From: Ustulina deusta
Lineage: Eukaryota > Ascomycota > Sordariomycetes > Xylariales > Xylariaceae
NCBI GenBank assembly: GCA_023159155.1
Contig: JAJNNX010000017.1
Coordinates: 806,001-870,000, forward strand
Reading direction: 5' to 3'
DNA: 64,000 nucleotides
This document shows, piece by piece, positions 37,402-49,564 of this stretch. The position numbers were made by a program, and so were the translations under genes. A model generated the notes under the pieces. It was not told the origin of the DNA. It did not search any database and saw only the letters and a program-made list of their open reading frames with translations. Numbering within the stretch: the stretch's first letter is position 1; each line of letters starts with the position of its first letter.

Positions 37402-37588
37402 TTTATGCACCACAAGTGACCGTTGAAGAGACTTTGTCGTGATCCCCCCTCTTCAATGACTAACCGCGAACTGAAATGAACATTTATATAACCCTCTCGG
37501 CTTTTTACGGTTTCGTATTATGGCTCTCATGATTACATATGTTAACATCTCAGCCTCGTCTGTCATATCCTCAATAATTTAAAATCCC

Positions 37589-39382
37589 TTAATGAATATG
37601 CACAAACCGCTGATTCTCTATCCTACTACCAACCGCTTCACCTTCCATGATTCCCGGAACGAACACGTCCCCTCTGAACGTGTAATGATACGAAGAATCC
37701 TGACTTTTTACAGCGGCGTCGTTCGCATCCAATGGCCCAAGCAAGAATGGAGATCTGCCTCCCGACAACACCCAGACCTCGTCTCCAATTGATGTTCCGG
37801 ATGGACCCAAGCCCACTGCCCCGTTCTCCGTGATGAACAGTCGCTGGTGTCTAAGCATCACCCCACGCCAATACGCGTCACCATTTACTCCCTCGATTAT
37901 TTCCTCCGAGTCCGCGTAGTTCCCTTCTATAATATCAACTAGCGCCTCCTGCCAGTAGACTTCCGATATGACGCGGAAACGAGGCTCTTCGGTCAGGGCC
38001 TTAGCTATCACCTCGGCTACCATTTCGTACAGCCGGTCTCCCTCTTCTCCCCTGGCGATGACATCGCTGCAAACTAGGATCTTGTCAAAGAACACGCCGT
38101 TCACATTCAACACATCCTCGCCGAGCTCGGGCGAAATCAACTGATCTAGATCTAGCATCGGCAGTCCCCTATCCGCTGTGTAGTTGAGCCAGAATTTGCT
38201 ATGTTCCCAGAAAGCCGCCGTCTCCTGCTCCGCTGGCTGACGTGTCCAATCAACGACCCAGCTGGGCAGCCCCGGGACGCTCTTCCGCTCGCCGCGGAAC
38301 CCGATCATGACTCTGAGCCCGGACCCGTAGCGGAGCAAGTCGAGCATGACCCTGCGGTACAGGACCGCCGTGTTGAGGGTATAGTCGCTGGAGCGCACGC
38401 TCGGCAAGGGGTACGTCCCCTCGGCCACCAAGTTGAGAATCACATACACCTTGTCACGAGGATCCGTCGAGTCGCGATACCGAAAGCGATAGAGCATGTC
38501 GAACGGCGGGTGAGGTTGCACAACCCACCCAGATGCCCATATCAGACCGATGATTGGCGCCGTGAAAAAGCTGTAATTATCAACGAGATCGTTGGTGTTG
38601 AGCCGCTCTACCGGCGGGTACTGTCCCCAAATCAACTTCTCTGTCGCCTGCTTCATGAAGCTCCAGGGAAGAGAAAGGGACCCCCAGAGAACGGTTGCGT
38701 TTTTCGGCGACGTCGCTTCTTGGACAGTCCAGATCCGACTCCACCATGGCGAGGACATCAGTGTTTTGAGAGCTGTGCCCGCCTGAGCCCGTTGGGTCTT
38801 TGTAGCGAGGGAAGAGGGAAGTGCCGGAGAATAACCGGATTGCGTCTAGGGCGCCCTCTGCCGCCGCTAGGGCTTCCGACTCTGTCGTGCCCATGGTGGT
38901 GGCATCGATGTTGCCCAACCACATATAGCATTGCAGGCAATTAGAATAAATTTTGTGCATCATATCCACCTGCGCCGTTTTCTCCGCGCCGTCCTCTTGG
39001 TTAATACATAGCGCGTCTACCCAGAGATGACGGGGCTGGGTCTCGTGTCTTATGCGTGTCAGGGCGTCGAAGAGATTGTCCGTCAATTCCGCTTCCGTCC
39101 CTTCAACGACAATGGTTCTCCTCCCTTCCATCTTACCCCAGACGTACGATAGGGTTTCATACTGTACATCTCCATCGACAGTAGCAATCTGATACGAACA
39201 TCGAATGACCTCGCCGTCCCGCCCGGGCTTGATCTTGAGAAGCCGGATCTGGCCGCGACTGCTATCTATGGGGAGGAACCCAAAATCTGGCAAGGTGGTG
39301 AATAAACTCCGCCTCGGTACTTGCGGGATTCGGAATACGTACGAGGCGCTAGACAAACTGGAGATCGTGGATCAGTATCCAT
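37589..39382 (-). pseudogene. HET-domain (heterokaryon incompatibility-type) gene with apparent frameshift
   Basis: A HET domain is clear: FLPIDSSRGQIRLLKI, YETLSYVWG, HLWVDALCINQED, MMHKIYSNCLQCYMWLG, then SSPWWSRIWTVQEA. The N-terminal part (to about 38778) and the rest (38780-37589) are in different frames, offset by one base near 38777-38785; the expected text ALKTLMSSPWW is in the second frame. No convincing donor/acceptor pair explains the shift, so it reads as a 1-bp indel or a sequencing error. Frame one has no ATG before FLPID; an upstream exon from an ATG at 39382 with a GTACGT...CCAG intron (39342-39287) gives a plausible start. The C-terminal region (about 390 codons) is open, with VNGVFFDKILVCSDVI and IGDEVWVLSGGRSPFLL typical of HET proteins. 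If functional, it would trigger incompatibility-type cell death. Confidence 0.75.
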
Positions 39383-40573
39383 CCCGTCTCGTGTACATCG
39401 AAAAAGTTGGTTCGAGTCTGAATTCAATGTTGTTGGGCCCTTCCGTCTCGTGAAGACTCTGGGGAGCACCCGCTTCTTGTAAGCAAGGCGGCAAAAAAAG
39501 CGGCCGCTTTATCGTCACGGCCTAAGTTTAGGGGAATAGGTAGAGTCCATTGCGATAATGAACAGAACTTGCCCCCATATTCGCGTTCGGCTGTGCTTAT
39601 AAATCCGTCCATGCCATCTTGTCCGTATTACCGAAGTTATGTTGTGAACTCACTATACCTAGAACGATTTACTAGCTTGCGGGGCGAGAAGGAAGGGGAT
39701 TACCGCGAACTATACCGTATTTGATCAATATGTCGCGGAACTATATTGCACCCAGCCCCTGAGACCGGGGGCCAGGGCGGCACGGACCAAGGCCCGTACC
39801 AAATATATACTAGTACGCAGACTCTGCCAGCTCAGATAGAACCTCCCCCTTCGTGCAATAACAATAAGTCAATACTGGAACGACCAGCGGGCTAACTGGG
39901 ACACAAAAGATAGGAACGCGGAGATGGGGAGGTCCCACTCGATGCTAACTACGTAGATCCGAGTAAGAAGGGACGGTCCATCTCGAACATAGCCAGTGCA
40001 AGCAACTAAAAGCTCCTTGTGGATATAATTAGTTGATCCCGCCAGCCATGACAGCTCCAAGTTGCGCGTCGGATATCGCTTTGACAGAATCTAGGTAATT
40101 CTCTTGGCATTTCTGGTATTAATCACTCGGCATAGTCTATAGACAAGAAGAAATAGATCAAATTAAGCAAAGAATTTCAGTTATTCGCAGTATATGCTAA
40201 CTAGTTTGGTAGTTGTTATTAAGTATAGGAGTGAAGCTAAGTGGTAATAGTGGCAAGTCTGGATGGAAGTGTCAAGATCTAGGGCGATTTTAGACTTACA
40301 TAGCCACAGGTGACTATATAGGTTACTTCAGGTGCACTTTGGGATAAGGTTGAGTGTGAGGTTATGATTTATGACTAAGGAATGGGGCAGGAGTTCAATT
40401 ATGTGCTGGATTAAGATGGTTTAATACGTGTAGCGTCACGATAACAACCCAACTCAACCCAACCCCTTCAACGTAGAAAATGGGCAAATCCAATTAATTT
40501 CAATGTAAATTCAAATCAAAGGTCACTAATCAGCGTGTTCCAGGTTAGGATTCACGTCATGGCCTGTTACACC
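39383..40573. other. Intergenic, no supported gene
   Basis: Mixed DNA upstream of the HET gene; AT-richer from 40130 to 40560. No domain-bearing frames were found. Confidence 0.5.
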
Positions 40574-40883
40574 CTAAGCTAAAACCCTCCAATTGAATCT
40601 CCAAGTCGTGACAATTCCCAGAGATGCCCGCTTTCTCTCGCTGCCCGGGAGCTTTCTATTCGCGAACCTAGAATTTCCCCTACTGCGCAACTGGTACGCG
40701 GACAATGGCAGGACCTGGAGCAGTGTTGGAATGCCCTTCTTCTGTACCATGTCGTCAAAATTCGCCCGGTCTCTCATTCTCTTAGCCCTATCTAGGAACC
40801 CGAAGCCAGTAATTGCTGCGTTCGGGAAGCAATCTCGAGGGAGACGCGTCACAGAAGGGCACAGAAGCCCCCAGAGCACTGAC

Positions 40884-41053
40884 CTGGAAAATTTCGTATC
40901 ATACTTTTCCAAATCATCCAGAAACGCATGTGGCTCAGTCCAAGATCCGCCAAAGTTCACCAGCGGAGACCCATTGAAGTCATCCACCTTGATGTTCATA
41001 TTGCGTATCTTGAGAGAATTGTTGAGCAGATATACACTCTCTAGCGCCTTGTG
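40884..41053 (-). pseudogene. Fragment resembling a fungal protein-kinase-like C-lobe
   Basis: An open stretch reads ALESVYLLNN-SLKIRNMNIKVDD, then GSPLVNFGGSW and LEKYDTKF, ending at a possible GTCAGT donor. It resembles the catalytic loop plus DFG region of fungal kinase-like proteins (pattern HxD-N-I-x-VDD-xxPV-IDFGS), but the HxD is replaced by IRNMN and DFG by NFGG. An in-frame TGA lies just upstream, and no flanking kinase exons were recognised. It is most likely a decayed remnant; chance similarity is possible. Confidence 0.35.
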
Positions 41054-41734
41054 AATATTTCACGCATTGGAATTCTTTGGAATTCGCTTAATATGTTTCG
41101 CAATCGCTCGAGCATACCACCCTGAGTGCCTCAAGACTACTATGACGGGCCCCAGCATTATCTCTAGCAGTTTGCATACACATGTTGAAGGGTTAGTGTC
41201 ACGGGAAAACGACGCCGTTAATTTTGTGGGAGAATTAACGGTATATAAGGCACTCCGCGACAGTTGGTATGGGAGCCTCCAGGACTGGAGGCTTCGGGAT
41301 CCGAAAATGGACTCCCCTATACCACCTGTGACCCACAGGGGTTACACCTTCACATGACCCTTTACTCTATGAAGTCTGGCTAAAAGTATCAATTCAAGTT
41401 ATTATCATAGCGCTTACTTCATATTAAGTTATAAATATTACTAAAAATGAAATAGCATAACTCTTACTTTAAGCTACAGCTAGCTAGCTAAACCTTTTAG
41501 CTCAACAGTTTATTAAGAAAGAACGTATTAGTAGTGGCAAGCCATTAACTACTTATATAATCAACCAACTATATTTAACCCAGATCTCCCTACTGAGGAT
41601 CGGAAACCCTATACTCCGAGGAACACGAGCATTAGCGGAAACTGGCCGGTTCCACCACCGTCATTACACATCATCGACCATCACGGCGTCTAACATTGCT
41701 CACCACTTCCCTCATATGCGTGATACCTGGGGCG
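41054..41734. other. Intergenic, AT-rich
   Basis: Nothing coding recognised. 41380-41580 is AT-rich with TAGCTAGCTA-type sequence and may be a small degraded repeat. It is the 3' flank of the NLR gene. Confidence 0.5.
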
Positions 41735-43501
41735 CTACGCGCCAATTTGGACTTTCTCTGCTTCTCGCCAGCAGCATTTCCTACCCCACCTAAATCTGAA
41801 ATGTTCTCCCAAAGCCAAGGGAATGCAGGGGTTCCAGCGAAATAACTTGGGATTCATTGCTACGAAGTCACTTACCGACACGGCACCGTGGCCCGGGATC
41901 ACCCATGGTGAGAGATCTCGAACATCATCCGAGAGAGGGTCAAGTCTGTCCGTATATCTTTTGACAGTTTCCTCGTCCGATCCCAGCAGCTTCAGCACTA
42001 AAACGAGGAGACATATCCCGAGGTAATAGTCGGCACTATGCGTAAGCTCTGCTTCATGTGCTTGATCGGTCGCTCTCGTGAAATGGTTCCTGGCCAGCAC
42101 CAGAGACTTAGGACCCCCTTTCGAGGCGGCCACCAATGCCATGATGAGGTCACACGCAAATACCAAGGGGTGTTTATCACCAATGGATAGTTGAAGTTTG
42201 CTTTGTATAATGCTGATTGCTGACTCTGCGTATTCGAAATCTCCGCGCGCAGCTCGGGTTCTAGCCTGGTTCAGAGCCACGGTCAAAGTGCAGAAGTGGT
42301 CTGAACCAGCTATACTATCGAGTCCTCTATAGGCTTCGTCAAAGTAGTCCAGGGCATTATCGGTTCCCACCGCCCAGCATAGTCTTCCGAGGTTGTTCGT
42401 CGTCATGAGATAATGTGGGTGTTGTTTCCCAAGAAGCTCTTGCAGGGTATCATGACATTTCTGATACAATTGCCGAGCATCCTGATACTTCCCTTCCGCA
42501 TGGAGGAGCTCACCATAATCATTCGCAGCAACTAGAGTGTACGGGTCGACCCATCCAAGCATCTTGTGAAATCGATCATAAGCATTCTTCGACATGTTTT
42601 CAGCAGCTTTAAGGTGGCCCATCCCCCGCCTGGCAACTCCAGATGCGTCTATGAATCGAAATGTCACTGGATGGTCTTTTAGATCGTCCACAGATAGACC
42701 TATGGCTTCCTCAAATGCTTTATTTGCCGATTCAAGGTCCCCCTTCGCATATAGAACTTCTCCGAGATCGTATAAGACAGCGATTGTCTCGTAGTGCTCG
42801 CGACCGTATAATTGCGCCACGACATCGAGACATCCTCTAACCATATCTTCAGCTTGCTTAAATGCGCCTTGTTGTCGACGAAGACCGGCGAGATTACAGC
42901 GTAAGCGTATGGTAAGAAAGTGGTCAAACCCGAGAACCTTGATGAACGAAGGCAGCGCTTTTTCGTAAAGCACCCGTGCTTCTTCTAGTCTGCCTTGATG
43001 ATCAACTGTCGTAGCAAGGTTACTGAGAGTCTTCAGAGTGCCGACATTCTCAATACCAAGTCGTTGCTCTGACGGCTCTAATGCAATGTGGTAGATATGC
43101 TCGGCCTCATTTAAGCGACCCTGATTGTGATAACAAAGCCCAAGGTTATGAGCCGCGGCCATTGTGTTGGGGTCGTCATGGCCTTTGACTTCGTAAAGCT
43201 GGTAAAGCGACTTGAACATCACCTGAGCTTCCCTGAGTCTTCCAGCTCGTTCAATTAGTGATGCCAAGTCATTCAACACCATCAAGGTTTCCGAAGCCAG
43301 AGGACCCGATGTTTCTTCTTGCAGCTTGAGGGCCTGGCGATAAAGTTCTTCGGATGCTCTCATGTTGCCGGCAAATCTGTTCGCTTGTGCGAGTTTATGT
43401 ATGAGTGAGACAGTCCTGGCGTTTTTCAAGCCGAGATTATCAATATACACCGGCAGTGCTTCCTCAAGTTGCGAAAGGCCTGTGACCACAGCGCCATGGG
43501 A
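41735..43501 (-). pseudogene. 3' half of disrupted NLR gene: TPR repeat region
   Basis: 589 codons open from the TA target site to the stop at 41735. It contains about ten tetratricopeptide repeats of the kinesin-light-chain/TPR_10 type (about 42 residues each), for example HDDPNTMAAAHNLGLCYHNQGRLNEAEHIY-like and KVLGFDHFLTIRLRCNLAGLRRQQ-like units. The C-terminal ~90 residues have no repeats. It lacks its own start: the upstream sequence is the TIR of the 14-kb insertion. The 5' half lies at 57567-60208 on the same strand, and deleting the insertion plus one TA joins codon GTA to TCC in frame. In STAND receptors the TPRs are the sensor. No stop or RIP damage is seen in the TPR part. Confidence 0.9.
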
Positions 43502-43503
43502 TA

Positions 43504-43545
43504 AGCTAACACCCCCCCTTGCGAACCACCCCATCGCGACCCAGC
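43504..43545 (+). repeat. Left TIR of Fot1-like copy B
   Basis: 42 bp starting AGCTAACACCCCCCC, identical (inverted) to the right TIR at 57525-57566. Confidence 0.92.
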
Positions 43546-43981
43546 TAAAAACGCGCTACTGACCCCAACCACCTCAATTAAAAATTATTAAATAACGCGA
43601 CTGCGTTTAGTTTTTATGTTTTCTTTTTACCCTTATTTTTTTTAGAATTAACTTTTTTTTATTGTAATATTTTTATATAGTAACTAATAGCATATAGCAG
43701 CTATAGTTTATATTGCTTAACTTAGTACTTCGCAAAAATAAACAACTATTTAATAGAATATTAACTAGTTATATATATACTACTGTTTTAATAGTATTCT
43801 AACTAAAAAATAATTATATTAATATTTTTAGATTTTATTTTTATATTTTAAAACTAAACTAGCTAATTAAGCTATAAATTAAGCTAAACTAAGCTTTATA
43901 TTTTTAATAGTCAAATTTAAGTATATAACTAAACATATATTATTAGTTTTTAGAAACTTTAAAATATTTAAAAAATTATAA

Positions 43982-44113
43982 TATTATAATAGTATTAACT
44001 ACGCACAAGGCTACTGCCAACTACATACAAGACTATTCATACAACACTAACAATTAGCTATTGGTCCAATTGCATAAGCGGTATATATATACAAAATTCT
44101 CTTACTATATATG
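43982..44113 (+). repeat. Truncated 5' LTR of copia element 1
   Basis: Matches the first ~132 bp of the 3' LTR (TATTATAATAGTATTAAC for TGTTATAATAGTATTAAC) and then abruptly diverges at 44114, so the last ~118 bp of the LTR and the primer-binding site are missing. Confidence 0.8.
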
Positions 44114-44345
44114 TCATGAATGGGAAGTTCACAAGGTCAGGTACAATATATGGAAGGATAAGTTGTATATTTGGTAAGGTTGGCTTACAAGACTAAAGCT
44201 TATAAAAAGAAAATTCTCTATTAAAATAAGAGCAGATATAGTACGTATATATAGCAAATATATATTAGTCCTAGTATGCCTAGCATAACAACTATTCTTC
44301 CTTTTTCAATCAGGTTATTTTTAACTTAATATATATAAGTGTACT
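44114..44345. other. Less-degraded sequence of unknown origin replacing the end of an LTR
   Basis: Begins TGTCATGAATGGGAAG at the exact point where the copia-1 5' LTR breaks. It retains normal G content and lacks the dense TA pattern of its surroundings. A TGTCA start is common for Ty3/gypsy LTRs, so it may be the end of a third inserted element; no second copy was found in the window. Confidence 0.4.
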
Positions 44346-47285
44346 AAATATAAGGAATATAAAATAGGGGGGTAATAAAAGTACATATAAAAAAGGGTTA
44401 ATTTAGGTATAGAAGTGGTAAAGGATTAGGAATAATATAAATATAAGTATATAAGTATATAAGTTATATATAGGATAAGTAATATTATTATTATTATTAT
44501 TATTGTTAGTATTATTATTACTATAAAGGTTATTATTATTAGTAATATAAGTATTTTAGTACTTATATAATATAGTTAATTAGGAATTTTAATATATATA
44601 TAATGCTATATTTTAGGTACTTAAGTATATTATAAATATTAAAGCTAGTAATTTAAGCATAGACTATATATAAATTGCTTATAAAACTAATATATTTATA
44701 TATAAATATTTTAGCTTGTTTTTTTTTTTTTTTTTTTTTTTAGCTACTGCTATTATTTTAGTTAGTTTTAGCTACTCTTTTACTTCGCCACTATCGTTTC
44801 TTACTTTCTCCGCACTTTTTTTACCTTTTTTTTTTTTTTTTATGTTAGTATTACTATATCTAACACTAACTTTATTACCTTTTTTTTAAATAATAAACTT
44901 TTTATTATTTATTATAACTATTATTTCTAGTATAAAATTTATTAAAAAATAATTAATAGCTATAACTACTATAATTATAAGCGCTATATATACAAATAAA
45001 GTATATACGCTAAAAATAAAGCATATAAGCATAGGGCTACTAAAGATTTAGTTTATAAAATATATACGTATTAATACTATTTTAGCAATATTTATAATAA
45101 AGCTTAGCCCAATCTTAGCCAGCTTATTTAAATTGTTTATATAATAAAAAAAGCAAAAGCCTCCTTTTGTAATAAATACCAAAAAAAATAAAAAAATATA
45201 TAAGCTAATAAATATAATTATATCTATTTTATATTAATATTTTTATTAATTTAAATATATTATATAATTAGGTTCTAAGCTTAATATTTTTTAATAAGCT
45301 AATATGTTTCTGCTATATATAAGTTAAATTATATTACTATACAAAAAATACCTAAATTAAAAACATAAAAAATAATAGTATATAACTAGTATAGCTAATA
45401 GTAATATAAAAGAAATATAGCTAGCCAAAAAAAAAACCTATTATATATTTATTATATAATACCTAAATATTATAGATCTTTTTAATTATAAAAGAATATT
45501 AAGCTTTTAAACTAACAACTAAGCTTTATATAAATAAGATTATTATAACCCTTAAAAAACTATTTAAAAAATCAGATATAATAAAGATTAATAAACTTAT
45601 TGTATAAAATATTTTTAAGTTTATTATATATAACCTAAACATATATAAAAAAAAATATATTTTTAAATCTTGCTTTATATAAAAAATAAAAAAAAAGAAT
45701 ACCAAGCTATACAAAAAGTTAAAACTAATTATATAAAAATATAATAATATTAAAAAAAATATAATTTTAACCTAATTGCTAATAATCTAACAAATAAACT
45801 AATAGTTAATTTTAGCTTTTAGACCTACTTTTATATATAACTTTAAAATATTATATAAGTTTAAAAATATTACTTAAATTTATATTTAGTTAAAAAATAA
45901 GCTATTATATAATATTTATATTTGTCTATCCCTAGAGCTAAAAAACAAATATTTTTTAAAAACTATTTTATAAATCATCTAACTTTTATATAGCTTAGCT
46001 AAATCTAAGCTATATTAGTTCAAAACTTATTATTAATACTACTAAAAAAAACTTAAAATATAAATATTTATATATAACTTATATTTATTATTTATATATA
46101 ATAGCCCGGACACTTTTAGAATAACTAAAATATAAACAAATAATACTTTAAGCTTTATAACTCTAAACTTTTTAATATAAAAAAAAAAAAAACTTTAGCA
46201 AGTAAAACTTTATATAAAACCAAAAAAAACTCTATTTTTTAACTATTTAATCAAATTTAATAATAAAAATTTTTTTTTATATAAATATAATATTATAATA
46301 ACCTAAAAAAGCTAAACTAAAAATTTAGCTAAGATTAACCTTTATATAAAAAGGTTTACTTAAGCTTATATTTTCTAATAAGCCTAAAAAACATATATTA
46401 GTAATATATACTAACTAGAAGCTATATATAACCTTATTATTATAGCTTAAATAACTAAGCTATAATTATATAATATTAAAATATTAAACAAATAAATTAA
46501 ATAATAAAAAAATAACCTAACTTAAGAACTTATATTTATTTTATTTAATTTTTATTATATAAAGCTATTTATTTTTATAAACAGCTTGTTTATAAATAAT
46601 ATAAATATGACTTTTTAGTTTAACTTTATTATTATACTAGCAATTAAAACTTATATAAAAAATATAATAAACCTAAACTTTAAAATTAAAAAAAATATTA
46701 TATACTAAAATTTAAATAAATATAAACAAGTTATATAAAGCGTTCTAACTAACAAATTATATAATATAATAAATAACTTTAATAGTACTATTACTTTTTG
46801 TACAATTTTTTAAAAAGTTATAAAAATACTTAACTTATTTCTAATACTTACTATTTTATACTTAGACTTAAAATTATTATATAATTATTTAGTTAAGCTA
46901 AAAATAATAATAAAAAAAAAACTAATAATTAATATTATATTTTTTTAAAAATTATACAAAAAAAAAAAATTTCTAAAGTATAATAAATTAATAATAAAAA
47001 CAATCCAATAAATATATTTATTAAACATACTTTAAACTAAGCACTAAAAACTTTAGTTTTTATTAATAAGCTACTTATATAAATCGAAATATTTATTAAA
47101 AAACTATAAAAAATATATTTATATAATAAAAAATAACTAATAACTAAGCTATATATAAAAAAACAAACATTATATATAAATATTAAAAAAAATAAAAAAG
47201 CATAAAAAAAACAATAAAAATTTATTTATATCTTAAAGAACTAACATATAACTATTTTTTTTTTTTTTAGATAAAACTCCTCTTT

Positions 47286-47480
47286 TTTTTTTCTAACTGC
47301 AGTTAAAGCATCGCGCTCCATACAAACGCTAAACATAAGCGCTACACATACCTCCCTAAAAACTAGGGACCTAACAACACGCTAAGAACAGCACTCTAGT
47401 ATAATAACAGTAGCTGCCGCATAAACTATCTATACAAGGCAAAAATACCACTTTCTAACTTTGGACTAAAATAATCCAAA
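47286..47480. other. Lightly RIP-affected island inside copia element 1
   Basis: About 195 bp downstream of the pol remnant with many C residues (CTGCAGTTAAAGCATCGCGC, ACCTCCCTAAAAACTAGGGA), in contrast to the >85% A+T flanks. It lies between the end of pol and the 3' LTR. No coding potential recognised. Confidence 0.4.
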
Positions 47481-47840
47481 AATAGCTTTTTTAATAAATA
47501 AACTTAGCTTAAACGTTTATAAAAACGTTTAATAATAATATTTAGAACATAATATTAATAAATAAAACAATAACAATAATACTTTTTTTATCTTATTATA
47601 TAATAAAACATATTAGCTATTAAACATACTAAGAATTATTTATACAAAAATAAAAACTAAAAATATATATATATTTATATAAAAAGTCTATATAAAGGCC
47701 TAGCAGGCCTAACTCCTTATAAAAAGGCTATATATTTTTATGCGGCTATTATCCTTTGTATAAACAAAATTTTAAAACTATAAAACGTTACCTAGAGCAA
47801 GCAGCACTAAATACAGGTAAGCAGAAGCAGTAGCAAATAT

Positions 47841-48021
47841 ACTACTATTACTACTACTACTAATAATATTACTTAAATTACTATTAGTATAACACTTAAA
47901 ACAACAAAAAAGCTTTATATATAATAATAATAGTAGTAGTAGTAGTAGTAATAGTAGTACTACTACTATTATTAATACTATTACTACTACTACTACTATT
48001 ATTATTATTATTATTATTATA
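47841..48021. repeat. TAC/GTA trinucleotide microsatellites in inverted array
   Basis: Runs of (ACT/TAC), then (AGT/GTA), then (ACT/TAC) and (ATT) units follow each other, so adjacent GTA and TAC blocks near 47936-47970 are self-complementary and could form a hairpin. A pure AT dinucleotide run follows at 48093-48120. Confidence 0.75.
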
Positions 48022-48089
48022 TAACAATTATTATTTTTAAATTAATATAACCTTAAAATAATAGCTAAAATATATATATAATATGTATA

Positions 48090-48125
<36 letters not shown>

Positions 48126-48473
48126 CCTAAAAAAAAAAAAAGAAAAGCAGTATAAAAACGGCCCGTTTTATATACAACAGCTATAAATATTACGCCTTAT
48201 CTAATCTTAAGCACTTTTAAACAGCATACAAAAAATAGTTATATATAAAAAGTAATTATATATAAAAAGCAGTTATATATAGAAAGCAATTATATATAAT
48301 AAACAAACTATAAAAAGCTTTTTAAAAAAATAGTAATTTAATATATTATTAAATAATTCTATTAGTTATAGATTAGCTATATATTATAATCTATATTTTT
48401 TTTACGTTTAAAATTTTTTATTTTTTTAGCAGTTATATAAAAATATGCTACAATTAAAAAAAAAAAAAGCCAG

Positions 48474-48723
48474 TGTTATAATAGTATTAACTACGCACAA
48501 GGCTACTGCTAACTATATATAAGATTATTTATACAATACTAACAATTAACTATTAGTCCAATTATATAAGCGGTATATATATGCAGAATTCTTTTACTAT
48601 ATAAGAATCTTCCGTACAAAAGTATTACTTTCGTATAAATAGTTAGAAAGATAGATCAATATATATAGTTATTTATCTCACCCCTTTGTTACGTACAATA
48701 TTGTACCCCTTGGCCACCTAATA
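48474..48723 (+). repeat. 3' LTR of copia element 1
   Basis: 250 bp. It begins TGTTATAATAG and ends CCACCTAATA, the CA terminus being mutated to TA. The downstream half is relatively G/C-rich (CACCCCTTTGTTACGTAC, GTACCCCTTGGCC), showing lighter RIP than the interior. Confidence 0.82.
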
Positions 48724-49277
48724 TATAATATATATGTTTTTTTTTTTATAATCTTAAACTAAAAACTACTAAATTAACGTTTATTAACTATTTATATATT
48801 AATAAAGCAATTATAATTAATATTAAACTATTTTTTAAATATTTTAAAGCTTTTAAACTAGCAAATATATTTCTAAAATAATTTTTTAATACTAACGAAA
48901 TAAATATCAGCTAAAATATAAAAAAAAATTATTAAGTTGTTTATAAAGCTTTAATATATATAGTTTTAAAAAAAATATTAAAAAAAACAAATAAATAATA
49001 TTTTTTAAATATATTAGTAATAAAAGTATTGCTTTATTATTATTGCTTATTTTTAAAAAAATTAATATTTAAAATTAATAGTTTTTAAATATAAATTATA
49101 ATTTATTTAAAAACTAATAGTTTAGAACTTTGCTTAATAAATAAACTTATAACTTTATTACTATTAATTAGCTTATTAATATTTTTATTTTATTTATTTA
49201 AAATTATTTTAATAATATATAAATTATATTAATATATAATAATTATAACTTATATATAAATAATAATTTTTTATAGC

Positions 49278-49564
49278 TATTGAATAAGCTATGTATAATA
49301 TTGTATGTAAAAACAAATAAACACGCGTTAATAAAATATACTGTATTGTATTATATCTAAATCCTGTACTAAAAAAAAAAAAAAAAAAAATGCTTTATAT
49401 AAAACAGAATTTCTTTTAAAAAAAAAATTCTACTAGCGTACAAACTAAAATAATAAAAAGAAATAAAGTTTTTATAGCTAATAGTTTTTATATAAAAATA
49501 TCTGTTTACTTATATAATACGCAGGTGTACAATATAGTTATAACTAATATTAGTTATTCTAATA
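49278..49564 (-). repeat. LTR of copia element 2 (3' LTR in element orientation)
   Basis: 287 bp from TATTGAATAAGC to TTATTCTAATA, more heavily AT-mutated than its partner. Confidence 0.85.

Larger units (their letters stand above)
43982..48723 (+). mobile_element. Ty1/copia LTR retrotransposon 1 (+ orientation), RIP-degraded
   Basis: 4742 bp, flanked by TATAA duplications (43977-43981 and 48724-48728); copy A has a single TATAA at the equivalent site. The 3' LTR is 48474-48723 (250 bp, TGTTATAATAG...CCTAATA, originally TG...CA). The 5' LTR is only partly present. A purine tract (A12GCCAG, 48457-48473) directly precedes the 3' LTR. At 46999-47043 the + strand reads N-N-P-I-N-I-F-I-K-H-T-L-N-stop, a RIP-mutated form of the ADIFTK block at the end of Ty1/copia RNase H, which fixes family and orientation. 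No intact coding sequence remains. Confidence 0.82.

Noticed and set aside
45526..45714. 62-codon hydrophobic frame in the AT-rich block
   Set aside because: Phe/Ile/Lys-rich composition is what random RIP-mutated A+T DNA produces.
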